Source: Rhytidiadelphus loreus
Taxonomy: Eukaryota; Streptophyta; Bryopsida; Hypnales; Hylocomiaceae
NCBI GenBank assembly: GCA_947034895.1
Contig: OX344762.1
Span: 19,944,760-20,008,759, forward strand
Direction of reading: 5' to 3'
DNA: 64,000 bases
Shown here: in pieces, positions 48,061 to 60,797 of the stretch
How the letters are laid out: each line of letters starts with the position of its first letter
How positions within the stretch are numbered: the first letter of the stretch is position 1
Made by a program: the position numbers and the translations under genes
Notes under the pieces: model-generated
Databases searched by the model: none
Seen by the model: only the letters and a program-made list of their open reading frames with translations
What the model was told of the DNA's origin: nothing

Positions 48061-49121
48061 TCTTAAACAACAGGAAAATGCGTTGACAAAGGCAAAGAAA
48101 TGTGCTGACGTGGCATGCCACATCATCCTTACTAAATGCAATGTCAGATGCCACCTTAGATGCCACGTCATGGACGGGCATGGATGAAAAATAATCCTAC
48201 ATGGCTTCCCGCGCATGTGTGGCACTTAGGTGGTAGCCACATGGCGACCTTTCAGGACCCCGTTGACCCATGTTTTTTGTGATGTCTGGCAAAAAATTTG
48301 TGATGTCCGGCTAGATTTTCGATGTTTTTGGCATGTCTGCGCGGGACGCAAGTTTCAAGACGTCCTTGCAGACGTAGAAAAACGTCAGCACAGACGTGCG
48401 GATGTCTAAATCTCAAAATCTCAAAAAACACAGTTTTCTTATAGTGGCACATTCTTAGCAAGCTCCACATTCTCACTTGCTTTGCACAATCGATAGCGGA
48501 TAGTTCATGATATCATTCAAGGCAACATGCTCTACGCATTGCAATTTTTCTCGTAATTTTTTTAGTATGTAATTGATCTCCATGATAGGAAATGTCTTCA
48601 ACGTAGCAACTGCTCATACAGGTCAATGCCACTTTTTGTGTGATCAAAGCTTATAATCTTCAAATGAACTTCTATTCTCTTCAATTTCAAAGCACATTCA
48701 AACTACTTGCTTCTTTTTATCAAAGATCCTATAGTGACTTCCCACATCCAAAGGAAGAATTCTTCCAAATTGTGCTTGCAAATCCATCTGCTTTTGAAGC
48801 CATGCTTCACCTTTCCAATGAATCAAATTCTTTCGGGGTTCAACTTTTCAGCATGTAAGATATGGGAAATTCATTGAGAAATTGATCGGCTCAATGTGTG
48901 CAAACATAAAGATGAAGAAGAATGCAAAAAATGATAATTTTTTTAACAAGAATGAATCTTTTATTCGATATAAATGTAGATTTTTCATTCAAACTAATTA
49001 TGTCTCATAGACTCACCTATTACGGTTAGCTTTGGCACTTCTCCCTAAGCAAGGAGGGAAGAGAGATGAGTGGAGGCAAGAAGGTACAAATACATAATCT
49101 TTTTCAATGAATAGTGCAGAT

Positions 49122-49363
49122 GGGTAATTTTGTTAAAATGGCGGTATTCCATTAAAATAGCGGTTCAGGGAACCAACTAGGGTATGAGATCTTGCGGAAG
49201 AAAATGGTGGGGGCAATGCCATACGTAAACGAGTGATGATTTGGACACTCATGGGACACAATCGATGCTTGATATGAGATGAATAGGTGCCTCAGTACAC
49301 TTCAATCTTTGTTCCTTCATGTACAAATGCCAATAGAATACTGCCATTTTAACGAAATTGTCC
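49122..49363. mobile_element. 242-bp MITE with ~30-bp TIRs
   Basis: Left end GGTAATTTTGTTAAAATGGC and the next GGTATTCC are mirrored at 49330-49363 (complement GGACAATTTCGTTAAAATGG). No clean target duplication is visible. Solo relatives occur at 8193 and 37871. The superfamily is not assigned. Confidence 0.65.
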
Positions 49364-51820
49364 ATGCAGCCAATTATTGTCCACAATAGGTCACTTTATA
49401 AAACCATCATTGAAGGTTGTCAAAAATAGGTACTTCTACCTTACACTTGAAGCTAATGGAAATGTAAGTATGCAAGGATAGCTAAGGTTGTGTCTCGGAT
49501 GTAGTTATCCCATCAATTGGCAAAGAAAGGGTAACAATGAGCTTATACAATGGACACCCCCAAATGCGCCACTAACCCTAAACTTCCATCTTCACTCTAT
49601 ATACATCTCAAAAATCAATTATGTGGAAAAAATGCTTTCAGAGCCAAACTTTGTTCCTTCATAACTTTTGCATACAGTATCCAAATGTCGCGTTCTTTAG
49701 TGCATTGGAACCTCTTTTCACTTATTGATAAGGAATTATGATAATTTTAATAGTCTATCAATAGTAATTAGGCACAACGGCAATTAGTGACGATTTGGGG
49801 ATACCCACTTTAATGTTATTTTCTTTGTATGCTCTTCCAAGGCATGGACCATAATATTCTCAGTCATCTCCCATCCAACCCCTCCACTCCAATGACAATG
49901 TATCCAAAAAAGTAAACAAGGGTCATATTTAGTTGCCTCCCTCCTTTTTCAAATTTTTTTAAGGTTGTTGATTTTTTTTTAAATACTTACCTTTGAAATC
50001 ATCGTCGATTTCTCAAAAAAATTTAAGCCGTTGATCTTTGAGATTTAATCTGAGCCATCCATCCAAATACAAATATGGATACAAATACAGATATGAATCA
50101 GAGTACGATTACAAATATTGTACAAATACAATATTTGATATTGGAATATAGTATATGTACAAATATGTGTACAAATACAAATACGGATATGGATATGGTA
50201 TACTAATACGGGATACAATTTTCTTTGTCCCATATTGTTTGCCATTGTATACTTGTTCAAAAAATTACAAATAAGGGGAGGGGGGGCCAAAAAATTTAGA
50301 AATTAATTTTAATTAATAATTTTTCTAAAACCCAGGGGACCTGGGAGGGAGTTAAAAAAAAATTTAATGAATTATTCTTTTTTGAACTCATTGTAACAGT
50401 TTGTCACAATGACAATGAGCTCAAAAGATGTAGTAACTACATCAAGTGCACTGACATTGTGGGCATTCAAGCACCTCCAACTGCTTCATCAGCTCTCTCA
50501 CAAAGTTCTTCATAATTATTTGTTTGTTGGGCAGTTGTGTTGGAGAAGCCAGAAGGCACTGCAAAATTGTCTCCTCTCACTGAAATTTTTTTTTGTCATC
50601 GCTTGCCTGTCCGTCTTACAAAGATTTCGTCAACAAAGATTGCCAACAAGTCATTGATCTCTTTGCACCCTAAATCCTTTAACAACAAACTTGAATGCAA
50701 GAATAGAAAACAATTCAATCTCAAGAGCGAGCGAGTGAGAAAGCTTCCATGTGAATGCTTGCAAATATACCTAATCTAATCATGAAGCAATCTGATAAAT
50801 GCTGCCATGGTGAGCTCAAAAGTCCAAGCCTAAATTGAAAAAAAATGCTCAAAGTAGGAAGGGCAAAGCAACGATGTTAGTGTATGAGTGTACAGAAAGA
50901 CTTATCTTGATTACAAATGTGTGCAATGATGCTAGTGTATGAGCATACAAATGCGAGTCTCTAAGCTTTGAATCAAGATGTAAGTAGGTATCCTACACTT
51001 ATTGAAGGTGTCTATAACATACATACTTATATCATAGGTACCCAGTAATCATAGAAGGTACCTATAGCATAGGTGCCTAGGCTCCTAGACTCATGAGCTC
51101 AAGATCCTAGACTCACATGCTAGCAACCTTTAGATACAAGGGGCAAAGTAATCCCAGCTAGGGTAACTTTGGAAGAGATAATGGGGTAAGGTAGAAGTGA
51201 CATAGGGTGGTTGTTATCCTTCACTTTTATAAGATAAATTCCTTGCAATAAAATGAAAGTGAGATTTTGAGAAATTTTAGGTATAAAAAATTTCACTAGT
51301 TGGTTGGCTCAAATTTCTCCCCAGTCATTGGTCTAGCTCTAGGCCATTTTACACCAATGCCAAACCAAGGAACCACAAGCACTTAAAGGTGCCCTACTTC
51401 TTAGCTGTAATCATGGGAAGTAGAGCCCAAGACCATAAATAGTAATGACACTTTGCATGGCCTTGATATAAAGTGTAAACTCAAGAGGGACCATAGTCGG
51501 GTTTTACCTATATATTAGTAAATCCCACCTTCTGAAGTGTAGGGTCAATTAAATAGACAAAATCTACGGTTGTGAGATTTTAGACTATGATGATCTCCTA
51601 GAATTCCGTTAAGTCTATCTCTAGGCAAGAAAAAAGCTCCTTCAAACCGGCGTATCATTATGTTAGTACTTTGGCCATGTATCCTTGACCCCATTTTTCC
51701 ACTCGGCCAGATTTGAGTTGGCCCCATGTATTTTAAATTGAGTCCTCTTCGAATGGGAACCGACCAGGCCCTAATATAAAGTGGCCCTGCTTCATCATCA
51801 GTGTGATATTCGAGAACTCT
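49364..51820. other. AT-rich intergenic DNA, no gene seen
   Basis: Includes a degenerate ATACAAATA/CAGATATG low-complexity stretch at 50060-50215. Short open frames here (for example 49550-49741 and 50409-50657) show no recognisable protein features. Confidence 0.4.
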
Positions 51821-51829
51821 CCGTGCACC

Positions 51830-54250
51830 GTACCATGGGCCTTGCTTGCCTGCCTGCCTGTGGTGACGGGGAGGGGAATCAGCTAGCAAACCCGAGCGTC
51901 GCTTACTTAATCATTCTTAAGCCAGGCTTAAGTGAATCGTACTGTAGGAAGTTCGCCATTTCGAAGCCCCAGGCGGATGTCGGTCCGTGGAATGGAATTT
52001 GCAACGGAATTTGTATTGTGTGATTGGCATTTGGTCCAGGCTAGGCCGGCTCATCAGGCAGGCAGATGCATGCGCTTGCTATTCTGGTCTGGGCCGCGGC
52101 CCGAAGCCGCCGGTTCGTTTCCATTTCCAGGGGCCGGCACGTCCGGCCCCGCCTCCAGGCACGGCCTTGCTCCTTTCGGCCGTCGTGCCTGCTGCCCCCA
52201 ACCGCCACAGATAACTTAATTAAGCTGACCAGAGTGAGCAAGCAAGCTCCCTGGGTCCCGATTCATATATTCATCAATCCTCGAGCGCCTAGCTAGCTAG
52301 CTACTGCACGTACGTAGCTCTCTATCTATATATTCCCTCCGCGACTGCTCTCTCTTCCACCCTCACCTAGCTAGACAGACAGTCCCTGGCGTAACTTACT
52401 AGCAACTTGGTGCCCAATCGTGCATGCTTGGAATCGAAGCATGCGCGCGCTCGGTGCAGTGCGCCTGTAGTACTAGCTTGTCTTGAAATAATTGCGGTCA
52501 TTGCAGCTTCGGTACTCGCTAGCTAGCTGACCGGTACGGGGGTGCACGGTTGCACCAAGCTCGCCTCTTCGGGCGCTCGGAGAGATGGGGAATAGGCGGC
52601 CGGATTACTTGCTTGCTTCAGTTGGGCTACTTCGCTTTGCAGTTCGTTAGCCGTGTAGACGATTCTCTGATTGTGTAAAACATACGTGCTATTGAGTCTA
52701 GTATGCTTTCCGGTGATCGTCATTGCGTTCATATGCTGATCGTTCGTTGGTTTGTGGTAATTCTATCTTGGCGCTGCAATGAGTGAGTTACTCACTATTT
52801 GGCACTCGGATTTATGTCGAGCGAGCTTCGAGACTGTTTCAATTCATTGAGAGGGCTCGATTCTTGCAGGGGTTGTCGATTTGAGGATGAAGTGGTCGCT
52901 TGCAGATCAGGCAGAAGTCGTTAGCCATAGTCACGTTGGATTGGACCGCGGTATGAATAGAAACCAATTCCGTGTGTGATTTCGAATAGAGGTACCTTGC
53001 TGGTTGTGGTAAGGGATCTCGTACTTGAATGTCGGTAAACGACACCCTCGCCATTGAATCAAGGTTTTTCGGTATTGGGGTTCTGGTTCACGGCTGATAC
53101 AATCCCAGGAGGGCGATATATATGATTATCTCTGATTTTACAGTGCGTGCTGCCTGCAGGAGAAAGTTGTGCGGTTGTGCCTCTGATTCTCCTTGTTCCT
53201 AGAGCAGAATTAATTGTCTGGGAACCCTTGCCCGTAAGGCTAGGGAAACATGGTTAATATTTTTCATTGAGCAGATTGATTCCAATTCAGCTGCGGGAGT
53301 AACATTTGAAGATCAGATGTTGCAAGAGTTTTTGAGTCCCCATGGCGCTCTGCCGTTGCATGGAGTCTATGTCTGGATCTTCAATGTCTCCATTCCACTT
53401 TCTTGCACTACCCAGGAAATGATTGAATGTGAAGATCGTGATATTCCGGGCATAGCCTTCATGCATGCTAGAGCATTGTGGGAACCCGTGAACTATTTGC
53501 AACTTACTGTCACTAGTATTTATTCAAGTGATTTACAAGACAGGACTGACTGCATCCTGCTCTGCTGCTCACCGGTTAAGTTGTACTTGATCAGGTATGC
53601 TGGTTATCAATTCTTTCTCTCGACACTTTCAAAGATGGGTAGCAAGTGCGCTGATCATTCGCATGTTTCTATCATTTTGCAGGTATCCAGGAGTGCAAGG
53701 AATGATACTCAGCGAACAAGACGGAGAAACAGATTCGACACTGAGGAAATTAAGTTGTTTTCAGATAGTCAATTTGGAAATTCAGCGAGGGACCCTGTTG
53801 GTGTCACCCTGCCCACTTTATTGAGGAGATTGAAGGTCTAGAAATCGTAGAAATCGCTTCACTTTGAAGCTTTGATGTGTAGACCTAATTGTTGATCACT
53901 CATTATTCTTTAATCTGAGATATTCCAATTTGGAATTTTGTCTTCAAGGTCGGACTGAGGATGGATCCGTCAGCAGTGCAGTGCACGTATTAATCATCAT
54001 GCTGATTTTCTGGGTTGTGAGTGGTTGCGATGGAATGTTTTGTTGTTGCATATTTCGATGTTTGTGCCAGAAGGTACGTAATCAGGCAATCGAAGGTTTC
54101 TTTGCCCTTGTCCTGGGTCCTATGACTGACCCTACTCCGGTGAGCCTACTGGATAGGAATTGTTTTTGTCGTAACTCACTTGTCTATATGGGTGCATCTG
54201 ATTCCTTTGATATCTGTACACGGCACGTATTGCTCAGCATGACCCGCTAG
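51830..54250 (+). other. GC-richer island, possible spliced transcription unit of unknown product
   Basis: GC content rises sharply against its AT-rich flanks. A TATATATT box at 52326-52333 is followed by a CT-rich stretch (CTCTCTCTTCC), as in plant core promoters. Downstream sequence has many plausible splice signals, for example a donor-like AG/GTATGC at about 53595 and acceptor TTTTGCAG at about 53682. The longest frame, 53317-53841 (+), would lose its middle if that intron is real, and it has no recognised domain. It could be a long non-coding RNA, a 5' leader region or a relic. Confidence 0.3.
52326..52333 (+). promoter_or_regulatory. Candidate TATA box
   Basis: TATATATT within a CTAGCTAGCTAGC- and ACGTACGT-rich upstream segment and followed by a pyrimidine patch. 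Position only suggests a start near 52360. Confidence 0.3.
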
Positions 54251-55737
54251 TCCTGACTTTGTTGCCGTGGAGCTTTTACAAATGAACGTAAAATAACTTA
54301 TGTGAGATCATAGCAACGGATACACTGGACGTATTTCCTGTAGATACACAGCCAAAGATTCATCACACCTAGCAAGCATCGTGGTAGAAATCTAGGAAGA
54401 CATCATTATACTGTCTATTGTAGCCTTCATGATTTCAAGTGGGGGTTCATTGAACTTAAATTACACAGCAATCATCATCATGGAGATCATTGAAGATCAA
54501 CCCCAATAAACAAGTGTGGGATGGAGATCGTTGGAGATCAACCCCAATAAACAAAGTGTGGGATTGGTGCCATATTGCCATGCATGGTTTTGTATAAGTG
54601 ATGGGTGAAAGGCATGAAACACTTGCTCATTTTGATGCATTTGATCACATTCATATGAAAAATGATTTCCAAAAGTTATGCATAAAACAAGTTGATGAAA
54701 AATTTAACCAAAAAGATGGATTGCTTGAATGTTTAAATTGTAGAAAATAGCAAAAACACATACACACACAAAAAAAAAGGATAATCCATTTCTAAAAACT
54801 TTATGGCGGGGGGAATGAGACAAAACCAATATAGAAAAATACTTTTCAATGTCTAGAAATGCACTTGCGAGAGAGCCTTCTTTGCCCGTTTCTTTGTACT
54901 TGTGTGGAAAACAAGGAAATTACTTCTTTTAGAAATATTTAAACAATTAGATGTAATCCTAGTGGTGGAACCTTCTCTCTATTTAATTTTTTTTATAATT
55001 CATTATATTGAAAAGCATCTCTACAAAATAAAATAAAATTCAAAAGAACCACAGGTTTTATACTTTGCAATAAAAATGACAATTTTGAGTGTTTTTCTTA
55101 CTAAGGCCTTGGTCCTATACCAAAATTGACACAGTTGCACGTGTTGTTCATCACCCAAGTCTTCTTTTTGACCAACCTAGACATAATTCATTAAATTGTT
55201 TTGTATTTTATAACTTCTCTTTGCTATTTTTGAGCTCCTATTTTTTATATGCACTCAACCTTTCTAAACTCGATCATAGATATGCTAAACAAGAATAGTG
55301 TGGCCACATTCAAGAGGCTCTATCCACTCCAACCAAACCTTGAGAGCATCCTCAATCCTTGCCTAATGAAAGAACACTGCAACGGCACATTATGAGCGTA
55401 TTCCCATAAATGCTTGTAATGAGATAAACCCCAATTGCAACAACCCAACCTTTCCATGTTACCTAAAATCCTAAAGTCCTTGACATCCTACATGTTCACA
55501 CTATTCATGTTGCTAGTGTTAGAGACAAACATTGACTGTTCGTTGGAAGAGCTCCACATTGAGTGGTTGTTGTTATGATTCTCTTTCACCACAATTGTTG
55601 CTTTGCTTATTGGGCTCTACATAAAACCAAAATCTACCGTGTGAGGGCCAAAATTTAATGTGCCCTTTGAAATGAAGAGCCACAAAGAGGTTGTCTTGGG
55701 ACACATTTTTTTTTGCTTGCCATTGTTCTTATAGTTA

Positions 55738-56662
55738 TTAACCCCTCAAAAACCATTGTCCCTTTAGAGGACAATTGCGTTTTTGTGCAGTACCTACAAG
55801 CTGGAATTTTCTCCTAATTTTTTGAAACTTTTTTTGGAGGTAGAAAAGATGATTAGCTTTGTGGGAATATAATTTTTTCACAATCGGTGCCCGGGAACAA
55901 TAGTTATGACCAAATAAGCTCAAATGAGGGGACAGCGGGCAACCCGGGCAGCCCAAAAAAATGGATTTTTTTTTTAATATTTTTTTTCTCATATATTATA
56001 TTTTTGTCTATCTGGAAAGCTTTGATTCATTTCATTTGGTTATGTTATGAGAAATTTATGGACATTCTTATTTTTCGGTCAGTTAGAGCATTTTCTTGAA
56101 AAAAATAACTTGTAGGATTCGTTTCTAAATGCAATTATTCAAATTTTTCAAATTTTTTTTGCAAGGTCTGATTTACTTGCTAGAACAATCTCACCATTTG
56201 AATTAATGCATTTTAATTCCATTTAAAATATATGAATATTTTAGATTTTCCTTTCTATCTCATACCTACTTCTACTTAACAATTTTTTTAAGAATGATAA
56301 TTAAGTTTTTTTGAATTTCTTTTTTACCTAGACTCTCAACTCAATTCTCTACTATAAAGATTTAAAGCTCAAAACTTTGTAGTGCAAAAATTTTAAGTTA
56401 AAAATGTTCAAAGTCAAAAAATCGAGTCCCTCAATGTGCTGAAAAAACTTGTTTTTTCTCCTTTAAAAGCAGATATCTTGCAATCTGAGCAGTCAAAAAT
56501 TCTGAAATTTTTTCCACACACTCTCATACTAGTTAGGTGTAATATCCTACGGTTAGATATGGAAAAAAAATAATTAAATTTTTTTTTTACTCCTTGCTAT
56601 AGATATGGGAGTTTTGAGTGTTTTCTGGCAAAAAAAAAAGGGCCTGATCCTTTAGGGGTTAA
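55738..56662 (+). mobile_element. TTAA-flanked non-autonomous element, copy 4 (piggyBac-like)
   Basis: TTAA at 55738-55741 and 56659-56662. Terminal CCCCTCAAAAACC and the complement of CCCCTAAAGGATC. 925 bp, collinear with copy 3 at 44391 and inverted relative to copy 2. Non-coding. Confidence 0.65.
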
Positions 56663-57324
56663 GTCGATATATTGTTTTGCATGGAGGATACCCTTCCCAC
56701 ATTTATGCAATGTGAATGCGGTTGCAGATGGGATTTGGAAACTCAGATTTGGGAAACCAGAGACCATACTCCCCAAGGAGCTCGTTTGCACTCATGGGTT
56801 CAAAAATAGCCATGGCTGGCAATTAGGATGACCCAGAAATTCAGAAAATTCATTTGCCTTGACCTTTTTGAGCTGTCGTTGGGAACTTGGGAGTTGGGAC
56901 AGAGTTGGGACATGGGCAGGACCGCTGGATGGGACATCTTTGACGAATGCACTGGCCAGCCAGGGTTGCAGGGTACAGGTGTCCACCCCACAGTCCCCAG
57001 CTTGCCTGATGAGAGGATGGGAAATTTAGCCCCATCATACAGCCATTGAAATACAGCAGTACTAAGCTTAATTTAACTCCCATACAGGTGGGACTGTACA
57101 GGCCTTGCTTTTCTGTAAAACCTGTCACTTTCCCGCCCTTGTCCCTTCCATTTTGGGACTGAATCCCGTGATATTTTGAGTGATCCACAGTGCATTCATG
57201 AATTGGGACCTTCTTCATATAGTACCTCATCTGGAGCATCTGGCACCTACAGATCAACAGATGAACCTGGTGCAACCACACCGACCGTGCAGAATTAAGT
57301 CATAAGTTATACTCAGTGCAGAAT

Positions 57325-57829
57325 TAAGAGCATCGCCACCATGGGGCGGCCAATTGCCCACGGTGAACCCACGGTGAACCCATGGTGCCGTCCCAAAAAA
57401 TTATCCCGGACACTGGTGAGTGAGACCGCCCCACCGTGCATACAGCCAGAGCGCCCCAAATCTAGGGAATGCTTCTGCCACGACTCATGCTCCACCATGA
57501 AATGGATAAAAAAAGACCCCAAATCTCCTTGGAAGTTGCTGCTACAATAATCTCCAGCTTGTTCTCGAGGACAGGCTCTGTCGCTTTGCATCAGAAAACA
57601 CGGACAATCTTCAAACTCTGGGCGCGGTTCAACTTATGACTTAATTCTGTGGCCGTGAATTTAAATTCAGTCCGAATTCAGTCACCGTGCTGAGGAGAAA
57701 TCCTGGATTTTTGACGCGCCCGGCTGCCAACCGGACTCATCTAGGGTCACGGTGGGGGGTGGTTTGGAGGCCAGCTTGCGATTTGGCCGTCCCGGACCCA
57801 TTTACGGCGCAAGGGTGGCGATACTCTAA
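57325..57829. mobile_element. PIF/Harbinger-like (Tourist-type) MITE
   Basis: The element spans 57328-57826 (499 bp). Its left end is GAGCATCGCCACC and its right end is the complement of GAGTATCGCCACC. The 3-bp target duplication TAA lies at 57325-57327 and 57827-57829. The GC-rich interior repeats CACGGTGAACC. GAGCATC ends with TWA duplications are typical of plant PIF/Harbinger MITEs. Confidence 0.75.
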
Positions 57830-60254
57830 GCTAAGGGAGTGCTAATAAGTCAGGCTTCGACCCTGGCAAATCCCCTATTGTACTTATTATTACCCCTGGT
57901 TGGTTTTTCTTTTTCTTTTTTGAAACAAATGGAACAAGAGTTTCATTGCCAAGGAGAGAAAGAACGAAAACTGCCAGCCACACCAAGGGCCTCCTTCCAT
58001 GTGCGTGCATGGGTGGGTTTGGAAAACCATGACCATCTGTGGGTGGAGGATAGCCGAGTCAGAGCTACTGTTTTACACTTCCATGTGGAAAGGGGGGTGG
58101 AGTAGATATAGAAAGTCATGACATGCAGCCTCAGAGCCGGTCTCCATTGGGGCCTGGACCTCCGATTTCTGGACGGGTTCCAGGGAGGCCATTGCAAAGA
58201 AGTTGCATGCTCGAGGTCATGCCAGAGTTCCAGGCTCTAGCCCGCACAGGAAGGAAGTGCAGAGCTGGAGGGTCCGGCCCCTTCCCCTGGATGCTCTATT
58301 TTAGGAAAGAAGCAAAGAGTCTACACAACTTTGGTTCTCAATAAGTTATTGGGACAACAAAAGAAGTTGCAGAAGTGGGATACATTCAAGCTTTTTGGAT
58401 AAATAGTGCGTCGGGGAATGTATTTTTGGTTGCCCCAGGTCTGGCCCTCCGGCCGCAATGGCAAGCGTCTGGAGCCTGGTCGCACTCCAACCTGGAGGTC
58501 CGGACCTATTCAGCGTCTAGGCCTCCGTTTCCTCAACGGAGACCAGCTCTTACTCCTTTGCACTCTAGCACCAAACATCTAGTGGCACCAAACCACCACC
58601 ACTAAGTCACCACCTCCCCTGCCGCCAACAAAAGGTTCTGAGCTTCACAGGTTAATCCCCAAATGTCCAAACAACATTTTTTTAACCACATAGCAATTTT
58701 GGGCAGCTCACTACAAAAGGAATTTTTAATTTTTTTTCTTTGAAAATTTCACACAATGTGTGCATGAAGAGTAGCTTTAAGGCCCAACAATTTTCATAAT
58801 TTTTGACTACATGGTTCAAAAGTTATTGCATGATATGTTATGAATCATAAGTGTGTAAACAAGTTGTAGAAGGTGACTAGCCTGACTGATGATTAGTAGA
58901 ATGGAAAAAGAATAACGCATGAGTTGTGATATAAGTAGCAAAAAGTTGCAAAGCTCATCTAATCCTAAAAATACTTCCATGAGTACCGTGTAGGGAACTA
59001 TTTGTCTTCTAGTGCTCTCGCATATCACCGATCCAACATGGAAGCTTGCCTTAAGAGAATCCCTATTATCAATGCATCCTCTTCACCACACAATCTACCG
59101 GCTAATTTCTTGCAATATCAATTCCTCATCAGTCAATTTCTTCCAAATTCAAATTGACACCAACTAAAAAGGCAATTTCAAACTGAAAGTACTTACAAAC
59201 ATTGCATCCTTGGTTTAGGCATAGGATCCTCCATGCATTTGCTAAGATTCTACAATGTATTTAGTCATGGTTGGGATTCACATTTCAATTTGCCCAATGG
59301 ATGTCAAGGATTTGCATATTGAAGCTCCAATGTCTCCTCTTTGTTCTTCACAATTTTCAAATGTTCAAATTTTATTTCTTTTTTTGAGTTTTTATCTTCC
59401 ACACTAGCTAAACTAATCCATTTTTTTAATGTTTTTCTCCAATTCATATAAAGACTAGAGCCTTTCATTTGACTTTTTATAGTACTTTTTGAATTTTGTA
59501 ACTTCCTTTGCAGCCCTTAGATCTCTAGGTGAAGGTGAAGGTCTTTGCATTGGGTGAGATTTTTCTATGTATTCATGGTCTAAATACACATGCTCAAATT
59601 TGGGTATGTTTTTGAAGCTCTAAAATGACATTCTTGCTCTAAACCCACAAATTCCAATTGTCAAAACTTTCATTTGCTATTTTTTTAAATTTTGCTCTTC
59701 AAGCTCATTAATTTTATACAATTTAGAGCAATGCATTGAGTTGATGACTATTGCAAAGCATTACTCTTGTCAATCCTTAGCTCCAATGATAAACTCTTTG
59801 CCCCCTATATCAATATCCACCCTTTCAAATTGGTACCTTGCTCACCTCATGTGGGTATCTCACCCCACTTGAGTATTAGCCACTAATTATCATCTCATGG
59901 CAACTGAAATCCGCCAAGTGTTGGAAAGACATGGTTAAAATATCCTTTAGTTTTTTAGTTTTTTTGGGGGGGAGGTACTAGTTGATTTCGGTCCCTTCCA
60001 AATTCTTTTCAATTTTACATCCTTTGTTTTCAAAATGTAAATAGTTTTTTTCCAATTCCACCAACTAACTTTGAACTAGTCCTTGATTTTTCCTAGGCTT
60101 GCCAAAGAGAGCCCACATAGCGTGGTAATTATCAAGCTTGTGAGAGCGGCACACATGATAAGTTAGGGGCAAGGGATCTTATTTTATGGCAAAACCCTAT
60201 TGGACCTTCAAACCAATGCTTTAGGCAACCATTTTAAGGACCATAGGAGATGCT
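57830..60254. other. Intergenic DNA, no gene seen; lone CACTA-like end at 58711
   Basis: 57830-58620 is moderately GC-rich with open frames of no recognisable type. CACTACAAAAGGAATTTTTA at about 58711 resembles a CACTA terminus, but no inverted partner was found. The rest is AT-rich. Confidence 0.35.
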
Positions 60255-60797
60255 TTAACCCTTGAAAGCCCAAGGGATTGGGACAAAACACAAATGTGTT
60301 ATAAAATATAACTTTTATAACTTTTTTGAAATTTGCATCAAAGAAGATAATGTGAAGCATGAAAAGTAGAAACTATCCATATGGTCAAAATTATAAAACT
60401 ACTTCTAGATTCTCTTCAAATGAATTTTGGAGATATAACTTCAAAAATTCACCAAAAATACAATTTCTATCCTTAGCAATTGAATCTTTTTTTATTGTTC
60501 AAAATTGTGGTTTCTATTGACTTATAAAAAAATGCATAAGATCTAGTAGTGAGAGCATCAACACTTTTTCCAAATAGTAAGTTTTTCAACACTAGACCAA
60601 TTCTAAACACTTTGTGCTATTTCTCTCATAATTTTTGTTTGACCGTAGTGATCTTACTTTTGAATATAAATATTGAAAGACAATCCAATCTTTTTTTTTA
60701 AATTAAATCAAATTTGAGATTTTTTTTTTCTGCTCGAAAATGCTCCCCGAAGTTGGAAAACAACCTAAAAATGGTCGCTTGAGCGCTTAGAGGTTAA
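60255..60797. mobile_element. TTAA-flanked non-autonomous element, copy 5 (piggyBac-like, diverged)
   Basis: TTAA at 60255-60258 and 60794-60797. Ends CCCTTGAAAGC and the complement of CCTCTAAGCGC are only loosely inverted. At 543 bp it is shorter than the other copies and its interior is not obviously homologous. Weakest member of the set. Confidence 0.4.

Larger units (their letters stand above)
42617..48446. mobile_element. Nest of CACTA-type (EnSpm) termini
   Basis: Left end CACTATAAGAAAACTATG at 42617. Two right ends occur: 44195, whose complement is CACTATAAGAAACCCGCA, and 48446, whose complement is CACTATAAGAAAACTGTG, the better match over 25 bp. Three-bp flanks do not match in any combination (AGA, AAC, GCA), so the nest is rearranged or two elements overlap. 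The subterminal regions at both sides are rich in GATGTCT, ACGTCTAGA and TGACGTGGCA motifs, as expected of transposase-binding subterminal repeats. 43390-43460 and 45985-46040 are inverted relatives (ATCCCATAT, TTGTATAAA). A TTAA element (44391-45326) and a CACTA hairpin element (46198-47574) sit inside. No intact transposase is seen. Confidence 0.7.

Noticed and set aside
53317..53841. Confident protein-coding gene of 174 residues
   Set aside because: No recognisable domain, and a good intron-like interval lies within it. It is kept only as part of a possible transcription unit.
58711..58735. Complete CACTA element starting at CACTACAAAAGG
   Set aside because: No TTGTAGTG end lies in a sensible position downstream, so it is listed only as a lone end.
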